This document shows, one piece after another, positions 48,950-58,888 of a DNA stretch of 64,000 nucleotides (its first letter is position 1; each line of letters opens with the position of its first letter). The DNA is from Ruminococcus sp. (GTDB lineage Bacteria; Bacillota; Clostridia; Oscillospirales; Acutalibacteraceae), in contig JAFRCW010000001.1 of the NCBI GenBank assembly GCA_017404145.1, forward strand, positions 1 through 64,000, given 5' to 3'. Under the pieces are notes generated by a model. It ran no database searches and was not told the origin of the DNA. It was given only the letters and a program-made list of their open reading frames with translations. Both the position numbers and the translations under genes were made by a program.

Positions 48950-50302
48950 TCATTCCTCATTCCTAATTTCTAATTCTTCCACCATTTCTCCGACCAGATC
49001 ACAGTCGAGACAATCGGTGATTGTGACTTTTACCATTTCGCCCGCGCGCGGCTTTCTCTCACAGGTGAAGAACACGCAGGGGTCTACCTCCGGCGCATCA
49101 AAGGCGGAACGTCCGAAGAAACACTCGGCGTAGCGGTCAAAGCCGTCTACTAATACGTCGACGGTCTTTCCGATCTGCTGCTGACAGAAGTCGGACATAA
49201 TATACGCCTGCTGTTCCATGATGAGTTCGGCACGGTGTGCTCTCACATCCTCGTCGACCTGCGGCATCAAGGCGGCGGGGGTGTCTTCCTCCTGTGAATA
49301 GGCAAAGCACCCAAGCCTCTCGAAGCGCGTCTCGGCGACAAAGCGGGAGAGCTCTTCAAACTGTTCTTCTGTTTCGGTGGGGAATCCGGTAATCAGCGTG
49401 GTTCTCAGCACGACGCCGGGAATTGCCGCGCGGATTTTTTTGATCAGTGCGGTCAGCTCTTCGAAAGAACCTCTGCGGTTCATTTTATGCAGGATATCGG
49501 CGCTGCAGTGCTGCAGGGGAAGGTCGATATACTTGACGATCTTATCTTCCTTTGCGATCGTTTGGAGCAGTTCATCGGTAATGCGGTCGGGATAGCAGTA
49601 GAGCAGGCGGATCCAGCGGATACCGTCGATTTTGCACAGTTCACTCAGCAGCTCGGGCAGGGCTAATCTGCCATAGATGTCCTCGCCGTAGCGGGTGGTG
49701 TCCTGCGCGATAACGTTGAGCTCCTGCACGCCGTTTTTCGCGAGCGTTTTCGCTTCTTCGATGATGCTCTCCTGCTTTCTCGAACGGAAGCGCCCTCTGA
49801 TCAGCGGGATCGCGCAGTAGGTACAGCAGTTGTCGCAGCCGTCGGCGACTCTCAGATACGCCCAGTGGGGCTCGGTGGACTGTATTCTGCCGCCGTCTAA
49901 GGGGAGGTTCATCTTGTCGGGGAAAGAGGCGTATTTCTCACCGTCAAGCGCTTTTTCGACCGCCTCACAGATATCGGCGTTTGCGCCGATACCGATGACA
50001 GCGTCGACCTCGGGGATCTCCTTGGTGAGCTGGTCGCTGTAGCGCTGGGCGAGGCATCCGGTGACGATGATCGCTTTGATCTTGCCCTCCTTTTTCAGCT
50101 CGCACAGCTCTAAGATCTCGTTGATACTTTCCTGCTTGGCGGATTCGATAAAGCCGCAGGTGTTGATGATCGCAACGTCGCACTGCGCGGGATCTTCTTT
50201 TAAGATGTAGCCGCCTTTTCTCAATTGAAACATCAGCATCTCCGCGTCAACGCGATTCTTCGCGCAGCCCAAGGAGATGATGCCTACTGTGGTATTACTC
50301 AT
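48950..50302 (-). CDS. rimO: Ribosomal protein S12 methylthiotransferase
   Basis: The 450-residue protein has the N-terminal UPF0004 domain with GIISLGCAKNRVDAEML and INTCGFIESAKQES, the radical-SAM CDNCCTYC cluster and a C-terminal TRAM domain. It methylthiolates Asp of ribosomal protein S12. It overlaps recX by eight bases, giving an operon recA-recX-rimO. The C-terminus abuts repeat sequence. Confidence 0.95.
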   Translation of the reverse strand: MSNTTVGIISLGCAKNRVDAEMLMFQLRKGGYILKEDPAQCDVAIINTCGFIESAKQESINEILELCELKKEGKIKAIIVTGCLAQRYSDQLTKEIPEVDAVIGIGANADICEAVEKALDGEKYASFPDKMNLPLDGGRIQSTEPHWAYLRVADGCDNCCTYCAIPLIRGRFRSRKQESIIEEAKTLAKNGVQELNVIAQDTTRYGEDIYGRLALPELLSELCKIDGIRWIRLLYCYPDRITDELLQTIAKEDKIVKYIDLPLQHCSADILHKMNRRGSFEELTALIKKIRAAIPGVVLRTTLITGFPTETEEQFEELSRFVAETRFERLGCFAYSQEEDTPAALMPQVDEDVRAHRAELIMEQQAYIMSDFCQQQIGKTVDVLVDGFDRYAECFFGRSAFDAPEVDPCVFFTCERKPRAGEMVKVTITDCLDCDLVGEMVEELEIRNEE

Positions 50303-50915
50303 AAAATTCCTCTGTATCCGTATACGCTCTCATCGCCTGCTTGATCGCGGAGTAGGAATACCCCATCCGCTGTAAGGCGGCAAAGGCGCGCCGTCTGCCC
50401 TTTTCATCGGACAGGACGCGGGCGTATTTTTTCTCGATGATTTCTTTGATCTGTTCCTCTTCGTCGACGTCGAATTCTTCTAAGACCGCGTCGATCAGAT
50501 CCCTGTCGACGCCTTTTTGGAGCAGCTTCTGACGAACGCCGTTTTTGGATAGGCGTTTGAGGTGAAAGAGATCGGCGCTGTAGCGGCGCGTAAATCTCTC
50601 GTCGTCGAGCAGCCCCAGCTCTTCACAGCGGGAGAGAGCTTGATCCGCCGCGTCCTCGCCGAAGTCCTTTTTGAGCTTGTCGAACAGCTCCCTGTGCGAG
50701 TAGTCTCTGTAAGAGAGCAGCCACATCGCCTTGTCCTTACAGCGTTTTAAGTTCGATGCGTCAACGACCTCTTTGAGCTGTTCGTCGGTGATGTCCCGCC
50801 CTACGTCAAAGCGGTAGGCGAGCAGCGTCTCTGTATCAAGCCGAAAAGCGAGCTCACCGTCTATGAAAAGCGCCGAGAGCCCCTTACGTCGGGGCTCAAT
50901 TGCGGTTATATTCAT
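50295..50915 (-). CDS. recX: RecX regulatory protein
   Basis: The 206-residue protein has RecX three-helix repeats (DKAMWLLSYRDYSHRELFDK, LLDDERFTRRYSADLFHLKR). It restrains RecA filaments. Its start overlaps the recA stop by one base, so the two are co-translated. Confidence 0.92.
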   Translation of the reverse strand: MNITAIEPRRKGLSALFIDGELAFRLDTETLLAYRFDVGRDITDEQLKEVVDASNLKRCKDKAMWLLSYRDYSHRELFDKLKKDFGEDAADQALSRCEELGLLDDERFTRRYSADLFHLKRLSKNGVRQKLLQKGVDRDLIDAVLEEFDVDEEEQIKEIIEKKYARVLSDEKGRRRAFAALQRMGYSYSAIKQAMRAYTDTEEFYE

Positions 50916-52015
50916 CAGTCTTCAACCAGAATATCAATGTTGGATTTTTTGGCGGGAGCGGCGGGAGCCGGAGCGGGAGCAACGGGAGCAGGCTTCGCAA
51001 TCTTGGTGCCCTTCTTCGGGTTTTTCGAGAGCTTGTCAATGTTCTCCCACAGCTCTTTTTCGATCTTTTCTCTCAGGGCGTCGTCGTTCTTTAAAAGTTC
51101 CTTGACATTTTCTTTACCCTGACCGAGGCGCATATCGCCGTAGTTGAACCACGCGCCCGCCTTGCCGATGACGTCCGCCTTGACGGCAAGGTCGATCAGT
51201 TCGCCGACGCGGGAGATACCCTCGCCGTACATAATATCAAATTCCGCCTCTTTGAAGGGGGGAGCGATCTTGTTCTTGACGACTCTCGCTCTGGTGCGCG
51301 AGCCGACCATCTCGCCGTTGACCTTCAGCGTCTCTACCCTGCGGATGTCGATTCTGACGGAGGAGTAGAACTTCAGCGCTCTGCCGCCGGGGGTGACCTC
51401 GGGGTTGCCGTACATCACGCCGACTTTTTCTCTGAGCTGGTTGATGAAGATCGCGACGCAGTTGGACTTAGAGATCGCGCCTGCGAGTTTTCTTAACGCT
51501 TGGCTCATCAGTCTTGCCTGCAGACCGACATGAGAGTCGCCCATTTCGCCTTCGATCTCCGCCTTGGGAACCAGCGCTGCGACCGAGTCGATAACAATGA
51601 CGTCGATCGCGTTGGAGCGGATCAGCGCCTCGGCGATCTCCAAAGCGTCCTCACCGGTGTCGGGCTGAGAAACGAGCAGAGAGTCAACGTCAACGCCTAA
51701 TGCCGCCGCATAGACGGGATCGAGCGCGTGCTCTACGTCGATGAACGCAACGTTGCCGCCGTTCTTCTGACCCTCCGCGATACAGTGGAGCGAGAGGGTG
51801 GTCTTACCCGAGGACTCGGGTCCGTAGATCTCGACGATCCTGCCTCTGGGCAGACCGCCGATGCCGAGCGCGATATCAAGCGACAGCGAGCCGGTAGAAA
51901 CGTGCCCTACATTCAGCGCGGAGTTCTGTCCGAGCTTCATCACGGCGCCTTTGCCGAACTGTTTTTCAATCTGAGAGAGCGCGGTTTCCAGCGCTTTATT
52001 TTTATCCAGTGCCAT
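50915..52015 (-). CDS. recA: Recombinase RecA
   Basis: The 366-residue protein has Walker [17 protein letters not shown], the [19 protein letters not shown] loop 1 region and the [20 protein letters not shown] loop 2 region, followed by an Ala/Pro-rich C-terminal tail that ends in an acidic ILVED. It drives homologous recombination and LexA cleavage. A promoter and a possible LexA box precede it. Confidence 0.98.
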   Translation of the reverse strand: MALDKNKALETALSQIEKQFGKGAVMKLGQNSALNVGHVSTGSLSLDIALGIGGLPRGRIVEIYGPESSGKTTLSLHCIAEGQKNGGNVAFIDVEHALDPVYAAALGVDVDSLLVSQPDTGEDALEIAEALIRSNAIDVIVIDSVAALVPKAEIEGEMGDSHVGLQARLMSQALRKLAGAISKSNCVAIFINQLREKVGVMYGNPEVTPGGRALKFYSSVRIDIRRVETLKVNGEMVGSRTRARVVKNKIAPPFKEAEFDIMYGEGISRVGELIDLAVKADVIGKAGAWFNYGDMRLGQGKENVKELLKNDDALREKIEKELWENIDKLSKNPKKGTKIAKPAPVAPAPAPAAPAKKSNIDILVED

Positions 52016-52049
52016 TTTGGTTTCTCCTTCGTCAATTTTTTACGCGTCA

Positions 52050-52078
52050 ATTATAACATATTTTCTCTGTAATTGCAA
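52050..52078 (-). promoter_or_regulatory. Promoter of recA
   Basis: On the minus strand TTGCAA, a 17-base spacer and TATAAT lie 35 bases before the recA start. Confidence 0.8.
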
Positions 52079-52086
52079 GAGAAATT

Positions 52087-52100
52087 CGAATTTTTGTTCT
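52087..52100 (-). promoter_or_regulatory. Possible LexA box ahead of recA
   Basis: The plus-strand sequence CGAATTTTTGTTCT matches about 10 of 14 positions of the Gram-positive SOS box. It lies just upstream of the recA minus-35 hexamer and overlaps the last bases of prmC. Confidence 0.4.
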
Positions 52101-52926
52101 AAATCATTTTTGTTGCCGTAATCGCGCGGGGGATATTCTGGATATCGTTTGTGATATGAATATCGGCAAAACCCGCATTTTGCAGAAGCTGTGTGATATA
52201 TTCGCTCTGACCTTCTCCGATCTCAAAAGCAAAGGATCCGCCCGCTTTGAGCTTTCCCCGATAGAGTACGATAATGCTCTCATAGAAGTCATAGCCCGAT
52301 GCTCCTCCGTCTAGGGCGAGAGCAGGCTCACACTGCACTTCTCTTTGCAGAGTGGACAGATCGGATGTCCTGATATACGGAGGGTTGGACACGATCAGAT
52401 CCAGCGATCCCTCAGAGAAGTCATCTGCGCAGTCTTTCAGATCGGACAGGATGCATCGGATCTTTGCGAGATGCTTTTCTGTATTTTTTTGAAGATAAGA
52501 AAACGCCCTTTCGCTTTTCTCCACCGCAGAAACGCGGCACAGCGGGCGTTCCTTTTTGATCGTGACTGCGATGATACCGGTGCCTGCGCACAGATCGAGA
52601 ATCTCCATCGCCCGATTTTCGGGGATCAGCTTCAGGCTCTCTCTGACGAGTACCTCGGTGTCGTCTCGGGGGATCAGTACGCCCTTGCCGACTGCGTATT
52701 CTCTGCCCATAAAAGTCCACGTTCCCGTGATATACTGGATCGGCTCTCCTTGTTCTCTGCGGTCTTTCATCGACAGCGCTTTTAAGATGATCTCATCTGA
52801 AAGCGCTTCATCGGCGCGCAGGATCAGCTGTGTATGATCACAGCCCAGAAGCGTTTCCAAAATCATCTGTGCGTCGAAGGGGGAGAGCGCGTCTGACAGG
52901 AGCTTATTCAGCTGTCTGACTGTCAT
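52099..52926 (-). CDS. prmC: Peptide chain release factor N5-glutamine methyltransferase
   Basis: The 275-residue protein has an N-terminal helical domain, MTase motif I ILDLCAGTGIIAVTI and the catalytic VSNPPYIRT motif. It methylates the GGQ loop of release factors. The start lies inside the DUF1385 gene (23-base overlap). prfA, often next to it, is not in this window. Confidence 0.93.
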   Translation of the reverse strand: MTVRQLNKLLSDALSPFDAQMILETLLGCDHTQLILRADEALSDEIILKALSMKDRREQGEPIQYITGTWTFMGREYAVGKGVLIPRDDTEVLVRESLKLIPENRAMEILDLCAGTGIIAVTIKKERPLCRVSAVEKSERAFSYLQKNTEKHLAKIRCILSDLKDCADDFSEGSLDLIVSNPPYIRTSDLSTLQREVQCEPALALDGGASGYDFYESIIVLYRGKLKAGGSFAFEIGEGQSEYITQLLQNAGFADIHITNDIQNIPRAITATKMI

Positions 52927-53932
52927 CTTTTTCCTGTATGGGTTCGAGATCGGGACAGCAGGAGAGGATATCCGAGCCGTCGTCGGGGATGACCGCTTCC
53001 ATCGCCTTGATTGCGCATTCGATCATTTCATCCTTAGGTTCTTTGGTAGTGATCCGCTGCGCCCACAGACCGGGAGTAGCCAGAATACGGGTGAATACGT
53101 TGTCGTGCTTGCCGCAGAGCTTGATGACCTCATAGCCCAGTCCCACCATTACCGGCAGCAGCAGCAGACGGAATACCGGCCGCAAAAACTTGATTCCGAA
53201 CGGAGCTGTCGGGATGAACAGACCGACAATGATGCCGACCAACAATGTGACGACCAAAAACGAGGTGCCGCAGCGGGGATGAAAGCGCGTTTGCTTTCTG
53301 ACGTTCTCGACGGTCAGTTCTTCGTCGTTCTCATAACAGAAGATGGTTTTATGCTCCGCGCCGTGATACATGAACACGCGCTTCATATCTTCCATCTGCG
53401 ATACGATGATCATATAACCGAAGAAGAGGACGAGCTTTAAGACGCCCTCAAAGGCGGATTTTAAGAGTCTTGCGGAGCTTTCCGCCCATTCGGTGATGTG
53501 CGGTGCGATCGTCCAGTCGAACAGCTTGGACGGCAAAAACATGAACAGTCCTAAAGCGATCGCTACGCCGAGGATGGACGCGATGACCATGATGACATTC
53601 ATCAGCTTGTCGCCGAAGGTTTTCTCCAGCCACTTTTCAAATTTAGAGGGTTCTTCCTCTTCGACCAGTCCCGCCTCCATCGCTTTGTCGGCGGAGATTC
53701 CGAGCGCCTTATAGGACAGACGCATCGAGTCGATCATACCCGCGATGCCGCGCACCAGCGGGATCTTCCAGAATCCCGATTTAAAAACGGGTTTGACCTC
53801 AATATCCACCAGCTCGATGGTATCCTTGTCCACCCGGCAGGCGGCGGCGGTACGCTTGGGACCGCGCATCATGATACCCTCGATCAGCGCGGATCCGCCG
53901 ATGGAGGTAATTTTTTTCTGTTGTTTTTTCAT
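52904..53932 (-). CDS. DUF1385 membrane protein
   Basis: The 342-residue protein has the conserved start ITSIGGSALIEGIMMRGPKR and three or four membrane segments (around residues 110-135, 165-180 and 215-260), with FHPRCGTSFLVVT and MYHGAEHKTI. These define DUF1385, of unknown function, usually next to prmC or prfA in Clostridia. It appears complete. Confidence 0.9.
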   Translation of the reverse strand: MKKQQKKITSIGGSALIEGIMMRGPKRTAAACRVDKDTIELVDIEVKPVFKSGFWKIPLVRGIAGMIDSMRLSYKALGISADKAMEAGLVEEEEPSKFEKWLEKTFGDKLMNVIMVIASILGVAIALGLFMFLPSKLFDWTIAPHITEWAESSARLLKSAFEGVLKLVLFFGYMIIVSQMEDMKRVFMYHGAEHKTIFCYENDEELTVENVRKQTRFHPRCGTSFLVVTLLVGIIVGLFIPTAPFGIKFLRPVFRLLLLPVMVGLGYEVIKLCGKHDNVFTRILATPGLWAQRITTKEPKDEMIECAIKAMEAVIPDDGSDILSCCPDLEPIQEKDDSQTAE

Positions 53933-53956
53933 TTAATACCTTCTTATGTTTTAAAT

Positions 53957-54041
53957 TGTAGGGAACGGTCTTGACCGTTCCGCTTTGCAGAAACGTTTTT
54001 GTATAATCAACGTTTCGGGAGGGTCAAGACCCTCCCCTACA
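53957..54041. repeat. TGTAGGG-type intergenic palindrome (copy 2)
   Basis: TGTAGGGAACGGTCTTGACC with GTTCC is mirrored by AACGTTTCGGGAGGGTCAAG with ACCCTCCCCTACA. The arms differ from copy 1, but the architecture and the AACGTTTCGG word are the same. Confidence 0.75.
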
Positions 54042-54045
54042 GGTT

Positions 54046-55485
54046 TTATATAATTCCTTCGTCTCTGTCGTCATCGCCCTCGTGATAAATCGGGAGAGAG
54101 ATGGTGACGGTGGTGCCTACCTCAACGGAGCTTTCGATATCGAGCGTACCCTTGTGCAGGCTGATGATCTCATCGGCGACGGCAAGTCCGATACCCGAAC
54201 CGTTGATCTTCTGGTTCGCCTTATAGAACTTATCCTTGACCTTCGGGAGATCCTCGGGATTGATGCCGCAGCCGTTGTCCGCGACGACGACCTTGATCGT
54301 GTCGTCGACAAAATCTCTGTATACCTGAACGCCGATCATACCGCCCTCGGGCGTGTATTTCAAGGCGTTGTCAATAATGTTGAGGATGACCTGCTTGAGA
54401 CGGTTGCGGTCGCCTAAGATGATCGGCATCTGTTCGGGCTCGTCATAGAGCAGATGCTTGTGCTCGGAGAGAGCGCGCTCTCGGAGCATATAAACCGCCT
54501 CGTCCACTTCGGCGAGGATATCCATTTTCTCCATCTGCATCGTCAGTCTGCCGGACTGCAGCTTCGAGAAGTCCAAGAGCTCTTCGACCAGAGAGGTCAG
54601 ACGGGAGGATTCCTTGACGATAACAGACATACCCTTTTCTAAGGTGATGCGGTCGGGAACGCCGTTCTGCATCGTTTCCGCCCAGCCCTTGATGGCGGTC
54701 AGCGGAGTTCTCAGCTCGTGAGAAACGCGGGAGATAAAGTCGTTTTTGAGCTTTTCGTTCGCGTCAAGCTCATGCGCCATATCGTTGATCGAATCGCACA
54801 GATCGCCGATCTCGTCGTCATACATCTTCTCCACTCTCGCGTTAAAGTCACCTTGGGCGATCTGCTTTGAGGTGTCGCTCATCATGGAAACGGGCTTGAC
54901 TATCGAACGGATGAAATAGAAGCCCGAAAGAGCAACAGCCGTGATGATGATCAGTCCCACAAGGACAGCGATGAGAGTATAGAGAAAGATTTTATGATTG
55001 GCTTCCTTTAAGGAGATCACGAAGCGCACGGCGCCGACGGCGGTGCCGGAATAGTTCCTGACAGCGTGGGTAAGCGTCATCACGCTTTCGCCCGAGGAGA
55101 GCTTGCCCTTGTATCTTCCGATGGAAGATTCAGAGTTTACCGCGTCCTCAAAGTCGGGGATCTCCTCGCTGTCGTCGATCATATAGCCGGAGGAGGTAAC
55201 GATCACCCGTCCCGCGGCGTTGATGATCTCCACTTCGACCTTATCTTTATAGGCAAAATCCTCGGCAAAAAGATACGCCGTTTCTTCAAAGCTCTCGGTA
55301 GATTCCGAGAGATAATCGGGAAACACCGAGTACAGTTCCTGGTTGCGCAGATTGAGATTGTTCTCGATCGTACCGTAGCAGTAGGATTCCACCGCGATAG
55401 AAAGGGAGACGACCAACAAAATGATAATCGCAAGCACCACGCCGAACGTGTTGATCAGCCAGCGCTTGGTAATACCGCGAAACAA
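54046..55485 (-). CDS. Two-component sensor histidine kinase
   Basis: The 479-residue protein has a first membrane helix (about 12-34), an extracytoplasmic sensor domain, a second helix (about 165-188), a HAMP domain, the H-box SRVSHELRTPLTAIKGW, and ATPase motifs ADNGCGINPEDLPKV and GSGIGLAVADEI. It would phosphorylate the regulator encoded just upstream. Its signal is unknown. Confidence 0.93.
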   Translation of the reverse strand: MFRGITKRWLINTFGVVLAIIILLVVSLSIAVESYCYGTIENNLNLRNQELYSVFPDYLSESTESFEETAYLFAEDFAYKDKVEVEIINAAGRVIVTSSGYMIDDSEEIPDFEDAVNSESSIGRYKGKLSSGESVMTLTHAVRNYSGTAVGAVRFVISLKEANHKIFLYTLIAVLVGLIIITAVALSGFYFIRSIVKPVSMMSDTSKQIAQGDFNARVEKMYDDEIGDLCDSINDMAHELDANEKLKNDFISRVSHELRTPLTAIKGWAETMQNGVPDRITLEKGMSVIVKESSRLTSLVEELLDFSKLQSGRLTMQMEKMDILAEVDEAVYMLRERALSEHKHLLYDEPEQMPIILGDRNRLKQVILNIIDNALKYTPEGGMIGVQVYRDFVDDTIKVVVADNGCGINPEDLPKVKDKFYKANQKINGSGIGLAVADEIISLHKGTLDIESSVEVGTTVTISLPIYHEGDDDRDEGII

Positions 55486-55519
55486 CTTGTTTTCTCCCCT
55501 TTCCCCAAAATGTTATCAA

Positions 55520-55648
55520 AATGACAGATGATGAATGATAAATGATAAGCAAAGGGCGGAATACCCGCACCCGAATGTCATAAAAATGTTCGAGCAAAGC
55601 GAGTAACCTTCACTTTTCATTTTTCATTTTTCATTCTGATTTGACTCT
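55520..55648. repeat. Intergenic palindromic repeat
   Basis: ATGACAGATGATGAATGATA is loosely mirrored by TTTTCATTTTTCATTTTTCA, with AAGGGCGGAATACCCGCACC and GAGCAAAGCGAGTAACC between. It fills the gap between the response regulator and kinase genes. Confidence 0.65.
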
Positions 55649-55654
55649 GTCAAA

Positions 55655-56359
55655 TCAGTTGGTGTCCCACTTATAGCCCAGACCCCAGACGGTGACGATA
55701 TACTTGGGGTTAGAGGGCTCGTCCTCTACCTTCATTCTCAAACGTCTGATGTTGACGTCGACGATCTTCTCTTCGCCGACATACGCTTCGCCCCATACGT
55801 GGTTGAGGATATCGGTACGGTCCAGCGCAACGCCGGGATTGGAGAAGAAATATTCCATAATCTGGAACTCTACCTGAGTCAGCTCGATCATCTTGCCGTT
55901 CTTCATCAAAGCGCGGTTGCGAAGATTCAGGGTAAAGATGCCGGACTTAAGCTCTTCCTTGAAGTTGTTCTCGCTCTTCTGCTCGGAGAGAGATACTCTT
56001 CTGTAGAGGGAGTCGACTCTGGCTGTCAGCTCCGAGGGAGAGAAGGGCTTGGTGATGTAGTCATCCGCGCCGAGCATCAGGCCGGTGACCTTGTCCATCT
56101 CCTGCGTGCGTGCGGAGAGCATAATGATGCCGATGCCCGAGTTCTTGTTTCTCAGCTCCTTGCACACCTGCAGACCGTCGATACCGGGCATCATGATGTC
56201 GAGGATCGCTACGTCAAAGTCGCCGCCGTTCTCCTCGTACTTCTCGAGAGCCATCTCGCCGCAGTCCGCTTCTACCACTTCATACCCTGCGCGTCTGAGA
56301 TTGATCACCACGAAATCGCGGATAGCCGCCTCGTCCTCGCATACCAAGATTTTCTTCAT
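55655..56359 (-). CDS. OmpR-type response regulator
   Basis: The 234-residue protein has a receiver domain (ILVCEDEAAIRDFVVINL; phospho-Asp in VAILDIMMPGIDG; Lys in ITKPFSPSEL) and a winged-helix DNA-binding domain (VDVNIRRLRMKVEDEP, ending VWGLGYKWD). It is encoded directly upstream of its kinase. Confidence 0.96.
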   Translation of the reverse strand: MKKILVCEDEAAIRDFVVINLRRAGYEVVEADCGEMALEKYEENGGDFDVAILDIMMPGIDGLQVCKELRNKNSGIGIIMLSARTQEMDKVTGLMLGADDYITKPFSPSELTARVDSLYRRVSLSEQKSENNFKEELKSGIFTLNLRNRALMKNGKMIELTQVEFQIMEYFFSNPGVALDRTDILNHVWGEAYVGEEKIVDVNIRRLRMKVEDEPSNPKYIVTVWGLGYKWDTN

Positions 56360-56421
56360 AAATTTTCCTCCGTTCTTTTGCCGGTTGCGCCGGCTTTATG
56401 AAAAATTTTTGTTTTCTATTT

Positions 56422-57741
56422 TTATGAGCCTTGAAGGATCTCAAAGCTCTTTTCTACTTCTGTATCGGTAAAGGCGTATTCGTCGTCGGAGTTTGTGATC
56501 AGGAAAGTGTATACCTCTGCAGAAAGCTCATAGAGCTTTGCCTCGATCACTTTGTTCTCCTGATAGTCGTCTCTGGAATACGCTTTGATATATAACAGCT
56601 CATGGCTAAGCTGAGTATCTTCCCGGTCAAAGTCGAGCGAATACAGCGTCATTTTTCTTTCCTCTTCACTGTACTGCGCGGTAATACAGTCCTTTTTGTC
56701 CTCCGTGAGAGTGAAGGTGTATTTTCCGTCGGGACAGATCAGCGCGGTTTTTTTCTCTTGCATCGAGTAAGAGGAGAAGTCAAGATCCTTCCAGACGACT
56801 ATATTGCAGAAAGCGTTTTCGACCGCGTTTTCGGGGATGGGCGCTTTCTCCACGGTGGGAATCTCCAGAATGCCGTCGTTGTTGATGTCCTTGGACAGCA
56901 GTTTTTCGGATCGCTCGGCGTTCTCTGCGGTCTCGAAGATGAAGAGGGGGTTGATCAGCAGCTTCTGACCTTTGTCATAGTACAGCGCTTCGGTGGTGTA
57001 CGCGCCGCTCTCCAGTCTTTCATCAATCATAACGCCGGGGATGTCCTCGGCGATGTTGCCGAAGAGAAGATTTTCAATTTCTTGGGCTTCCGGATTCAGC
57101 TCACAGTCGGCGATCGGCAGAAGCCCCCTGTCGGGGTGATATCCCATAAGGGTCGCAAAAGGCGGCTCTGAGGCGGCGCCTGTTGTAACGCACAGCACTT
57201 CATCCGCGCCGTCCGAGTTGAAGTCTCCCAGAACACAGCGGCTGTAGCACGCGGTAACGTCGGTGACGGAGATTTCATCCTCTGTGCGATAGATCGCGAT
57301 GGACTTCAGCGAGGAGGAAGCTCCCTGATATCCGACGAGGATCTCTCTTTTTCCGTCGCCGTCCAGATCGGCAAAATCCACACGGTCGATGACGTTGGTG
57401 GGGATAGCGGAAGAGCCGAGATAGGTGAAACTGTCGTTTATCTTTCTCGCAAAAAGCAGCTCTGCCGTGCCGGGCTCGTCCTTCGTGCGAAAGACGGCGA
57501 TCGCCTCGATCACATCCTTGCCTGTATCACAGATGGTCACGGCGTTTTTGTTGGCGCCCGACAGAGGATAGACCAGTTCAAAGGAGGATGAGAAGTTAGA
57601 GGCGATCAGAGAGATGACCTCGCTTTCGTCACCCGACGCCTTCGGAACGGCGAGGATATCCTCTTCCTCCAGACTCAGTGCGGAGCAGGCGGAGAGCGTA
57701 AAGCAGAGAACAATCAGTAATATGGCAACGATTCTTTTCAT
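56422..57741 (-). CDS. Lipoprotein with FG-GAP/VCBS-like repeats
   Basis: The 439-residue protein has a lipoprotein signal ending TLSAC. Three Ca-binding-like repeats are visible: DLDGDGKREILVGY, DFNSDGADEVLCV and DINNDGILEIPTV. This suggests a beta-propeller with exposed Asp loops. It lies 62 bases upstream of the two-component genes on the same strand and may supply a signal to them. Function unknown. Confidence 0.8.
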   Translation of the reverse strand: MKRIVAILLIVLCFTLSACSALSLEEEDILAVPKASGDESEVISLIASNFSSSFELVYPLSGANKNAVTICDTGKDVIEAIAVFRTKDEPGTAELLFARKINDSFTYLGSSAIPTNVIDRVDFADLDGDGKREILVGYQGASSSLKSIAIYRTEDEISVTDVTACYSRCVLGDFNSDGADEVLCVTTGAASEPPFATLMGYHPDRGLLPIADCELNPEAQEIENLLFGNIAEDIPGVMIDERLESGAYTTEALYYDKGQKLLINPLFIFETAENAERSEKLLSKDINNDGILEIPTVEKAPIPENAVENAFCNIVVWKDLDFSSYSMQEKKTALICPDGKYTFTLTEDKKDCITAQYSEEERKMTLYSLDFDREDTQLSHELLYIKAYSRDDYQENKVIEAKLYELSAEVYTFLITNSDDEYAFTDTEVEKSFEILQGS

Positions 57742-57756
57742 ATACGCTCCTTAATT

Positions 57757-57923
57757 GATAGTGCAGAGTGCAGGGTGCAGAGTGCAGAGTTAAGAGTTGT
57801 GGGAAAATCCTTGCGGATTTTTGGATTCCTGTTTTATATTTTTAACGCTGTTTATCACCAATACAAATCGGGTGAGGGCAGCGCCCTCCCACAGTTCTTA
57901 TTTCTTCGTTCTTATTTCTTAGT
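57757..57923. repeat. Intergenic palindromic repeat
   Basis: TAGTGCAGAGTGCAGGGTGC leads in, and CGGGTGAGGGCAGCGCCCTC and TTCTTATTTCTTCGTTCTTA follow. It combines the CAGAGTG arm of the element at 40401 with the CGGGTGAGGGC core and a TTCTTAT arm. Confidence 0.7.
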
Positions 57924-58583
57924 TTAAAGAAGCTTTGCCTCGAGATACTTGATGGGAATTCCGTCGGCGGTAAACATCTTTTCGTGTTCGGTCTCGATGT
58001 TATCGGTGATTTCGCTGTGATGCAGGTCGCGGGTCAGGTAGACGATTTCATAGCCTGATTGCTCAAAGTACAGGATACTGTCGTCAAACAGAGGATCGTC
58101 GTCAGTTTTGAAATAGATCTTCGCATCCCTTTTTAGGAAGTCTTTGTATTTAACGAGTTTTTTCGGGAAGGTGAGCCGGCGCTTTTTGTGCTTTTCTCTC
58201 GGCCACGGGTTACAGAAGTTGATGTACAGCGCATGGATCTTATCATCCTCTGAGAGAATGTTTTCGATCATCTCCACGTTATAGGCGACCAGCGCGATGT
58301 TCTTCGGAGAGGGAAGACCGTTTTCCGTAAAGAGCTTCTCGATATTCCTTCTGCCGACGCCGAGCATATCGCTCTTGATATCGACGGCGATAAAGTTGAC
58401 GTCGGGATTCAAAAGCGCTTTCTGCGCGATAAAAGAGCATTTGCCGCAGCCGATTTCCAGCTCTATGGGATTGTCGTTGTCAAAAAACTGCCGCCAATTA
58501 CCCTTGCGGTCCTCGGGATTCGGGATAAAGTAGGGACACTTCTCAAGCTCCGGCGCCGCCCACTTCTTCTTACGTATTCTCAC
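57924..58583 (-). CDS. trmB: tRNA (guanine-46-N7)-methyltransferase
   Basis: I start at GTG 58583, giving MRIRKKKWAAPELE (219 residues), which matches family N-termini; an upstream GTG at 58622 would add 13 residues. Motif I is ELEIGCGKCSFIAQKA, and ALYINFCNPWPREKHKKRRL is the catalytic and tRNA-binding segment. It methylates G46 of tRNA. The stop lies next to a repeat. Confidence 0.95.
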   Translation of the reverse strand: MRIRKKKWAAPELEKCPYFIPNPEDRKGNWRQFFDNDNPIELEIGCGKCSFIAQKALLNPDVNFIAVDIKSDMLGVGRRNIEKLFTENGLPSPKNIALVAYNVEMIENILSEDDKIHALYINFCNPWPREKHKKRRLTFPKKLVKYKDFLKRDAKIYFKTDDDPLFDDSILYFEQSGYEIVYLTRDLHHSEITDNIETEHEKMFTADGIPIKYLEAKLL

Positions 58584-58647
58584 GTCGTCCACTCTTTTAC
58601 TCGTTCTAACGCAGTCTACCACATTATATAGTAACCTACACTACAAT

Positions 58648-58676
58648 ATTATAACAAACCCTTGTGGTTTTTGCAA
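58648..58676 (-). promoter_or_regulatory. Promoter of trmB
   Basis: On the minus strand TTGCAA, a 17-base spacer and TATAAT. A second TATAAT lies about 20 bases nearer the gene. Confidence 0.75.
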
Positions 58677-58853
58677 TTGTTTTTTTACATTTATATAGGG
58701 AAAATTTAAGAAATTTTTATTATTTTGTGAGAATTGAAACCGATTCTTTCGGAATGTTTCCGATGAAGAAATATCCCTGCAACTTTTTTGCAAAAAAACT
58801 CTTTGCCTTATATGTTGAAAAGCGCACTTTTATCATTTACATAACGTTTTCTG

Positions 58854-58882
58854 TTGCATTTCATTTTTTAATATGGTATGAT
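58854..58882 (+). promoter_or_regulatory. Promoter of tandem RNA unit 1
   Basis: TTGCAT, a 17-base spacer and TATGAT. The sequence TGTTGCATTTC around the minus-35 is repeated at the second unit. Confidence 0.75.
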
Positions 58883-58888
58883 GAAACT

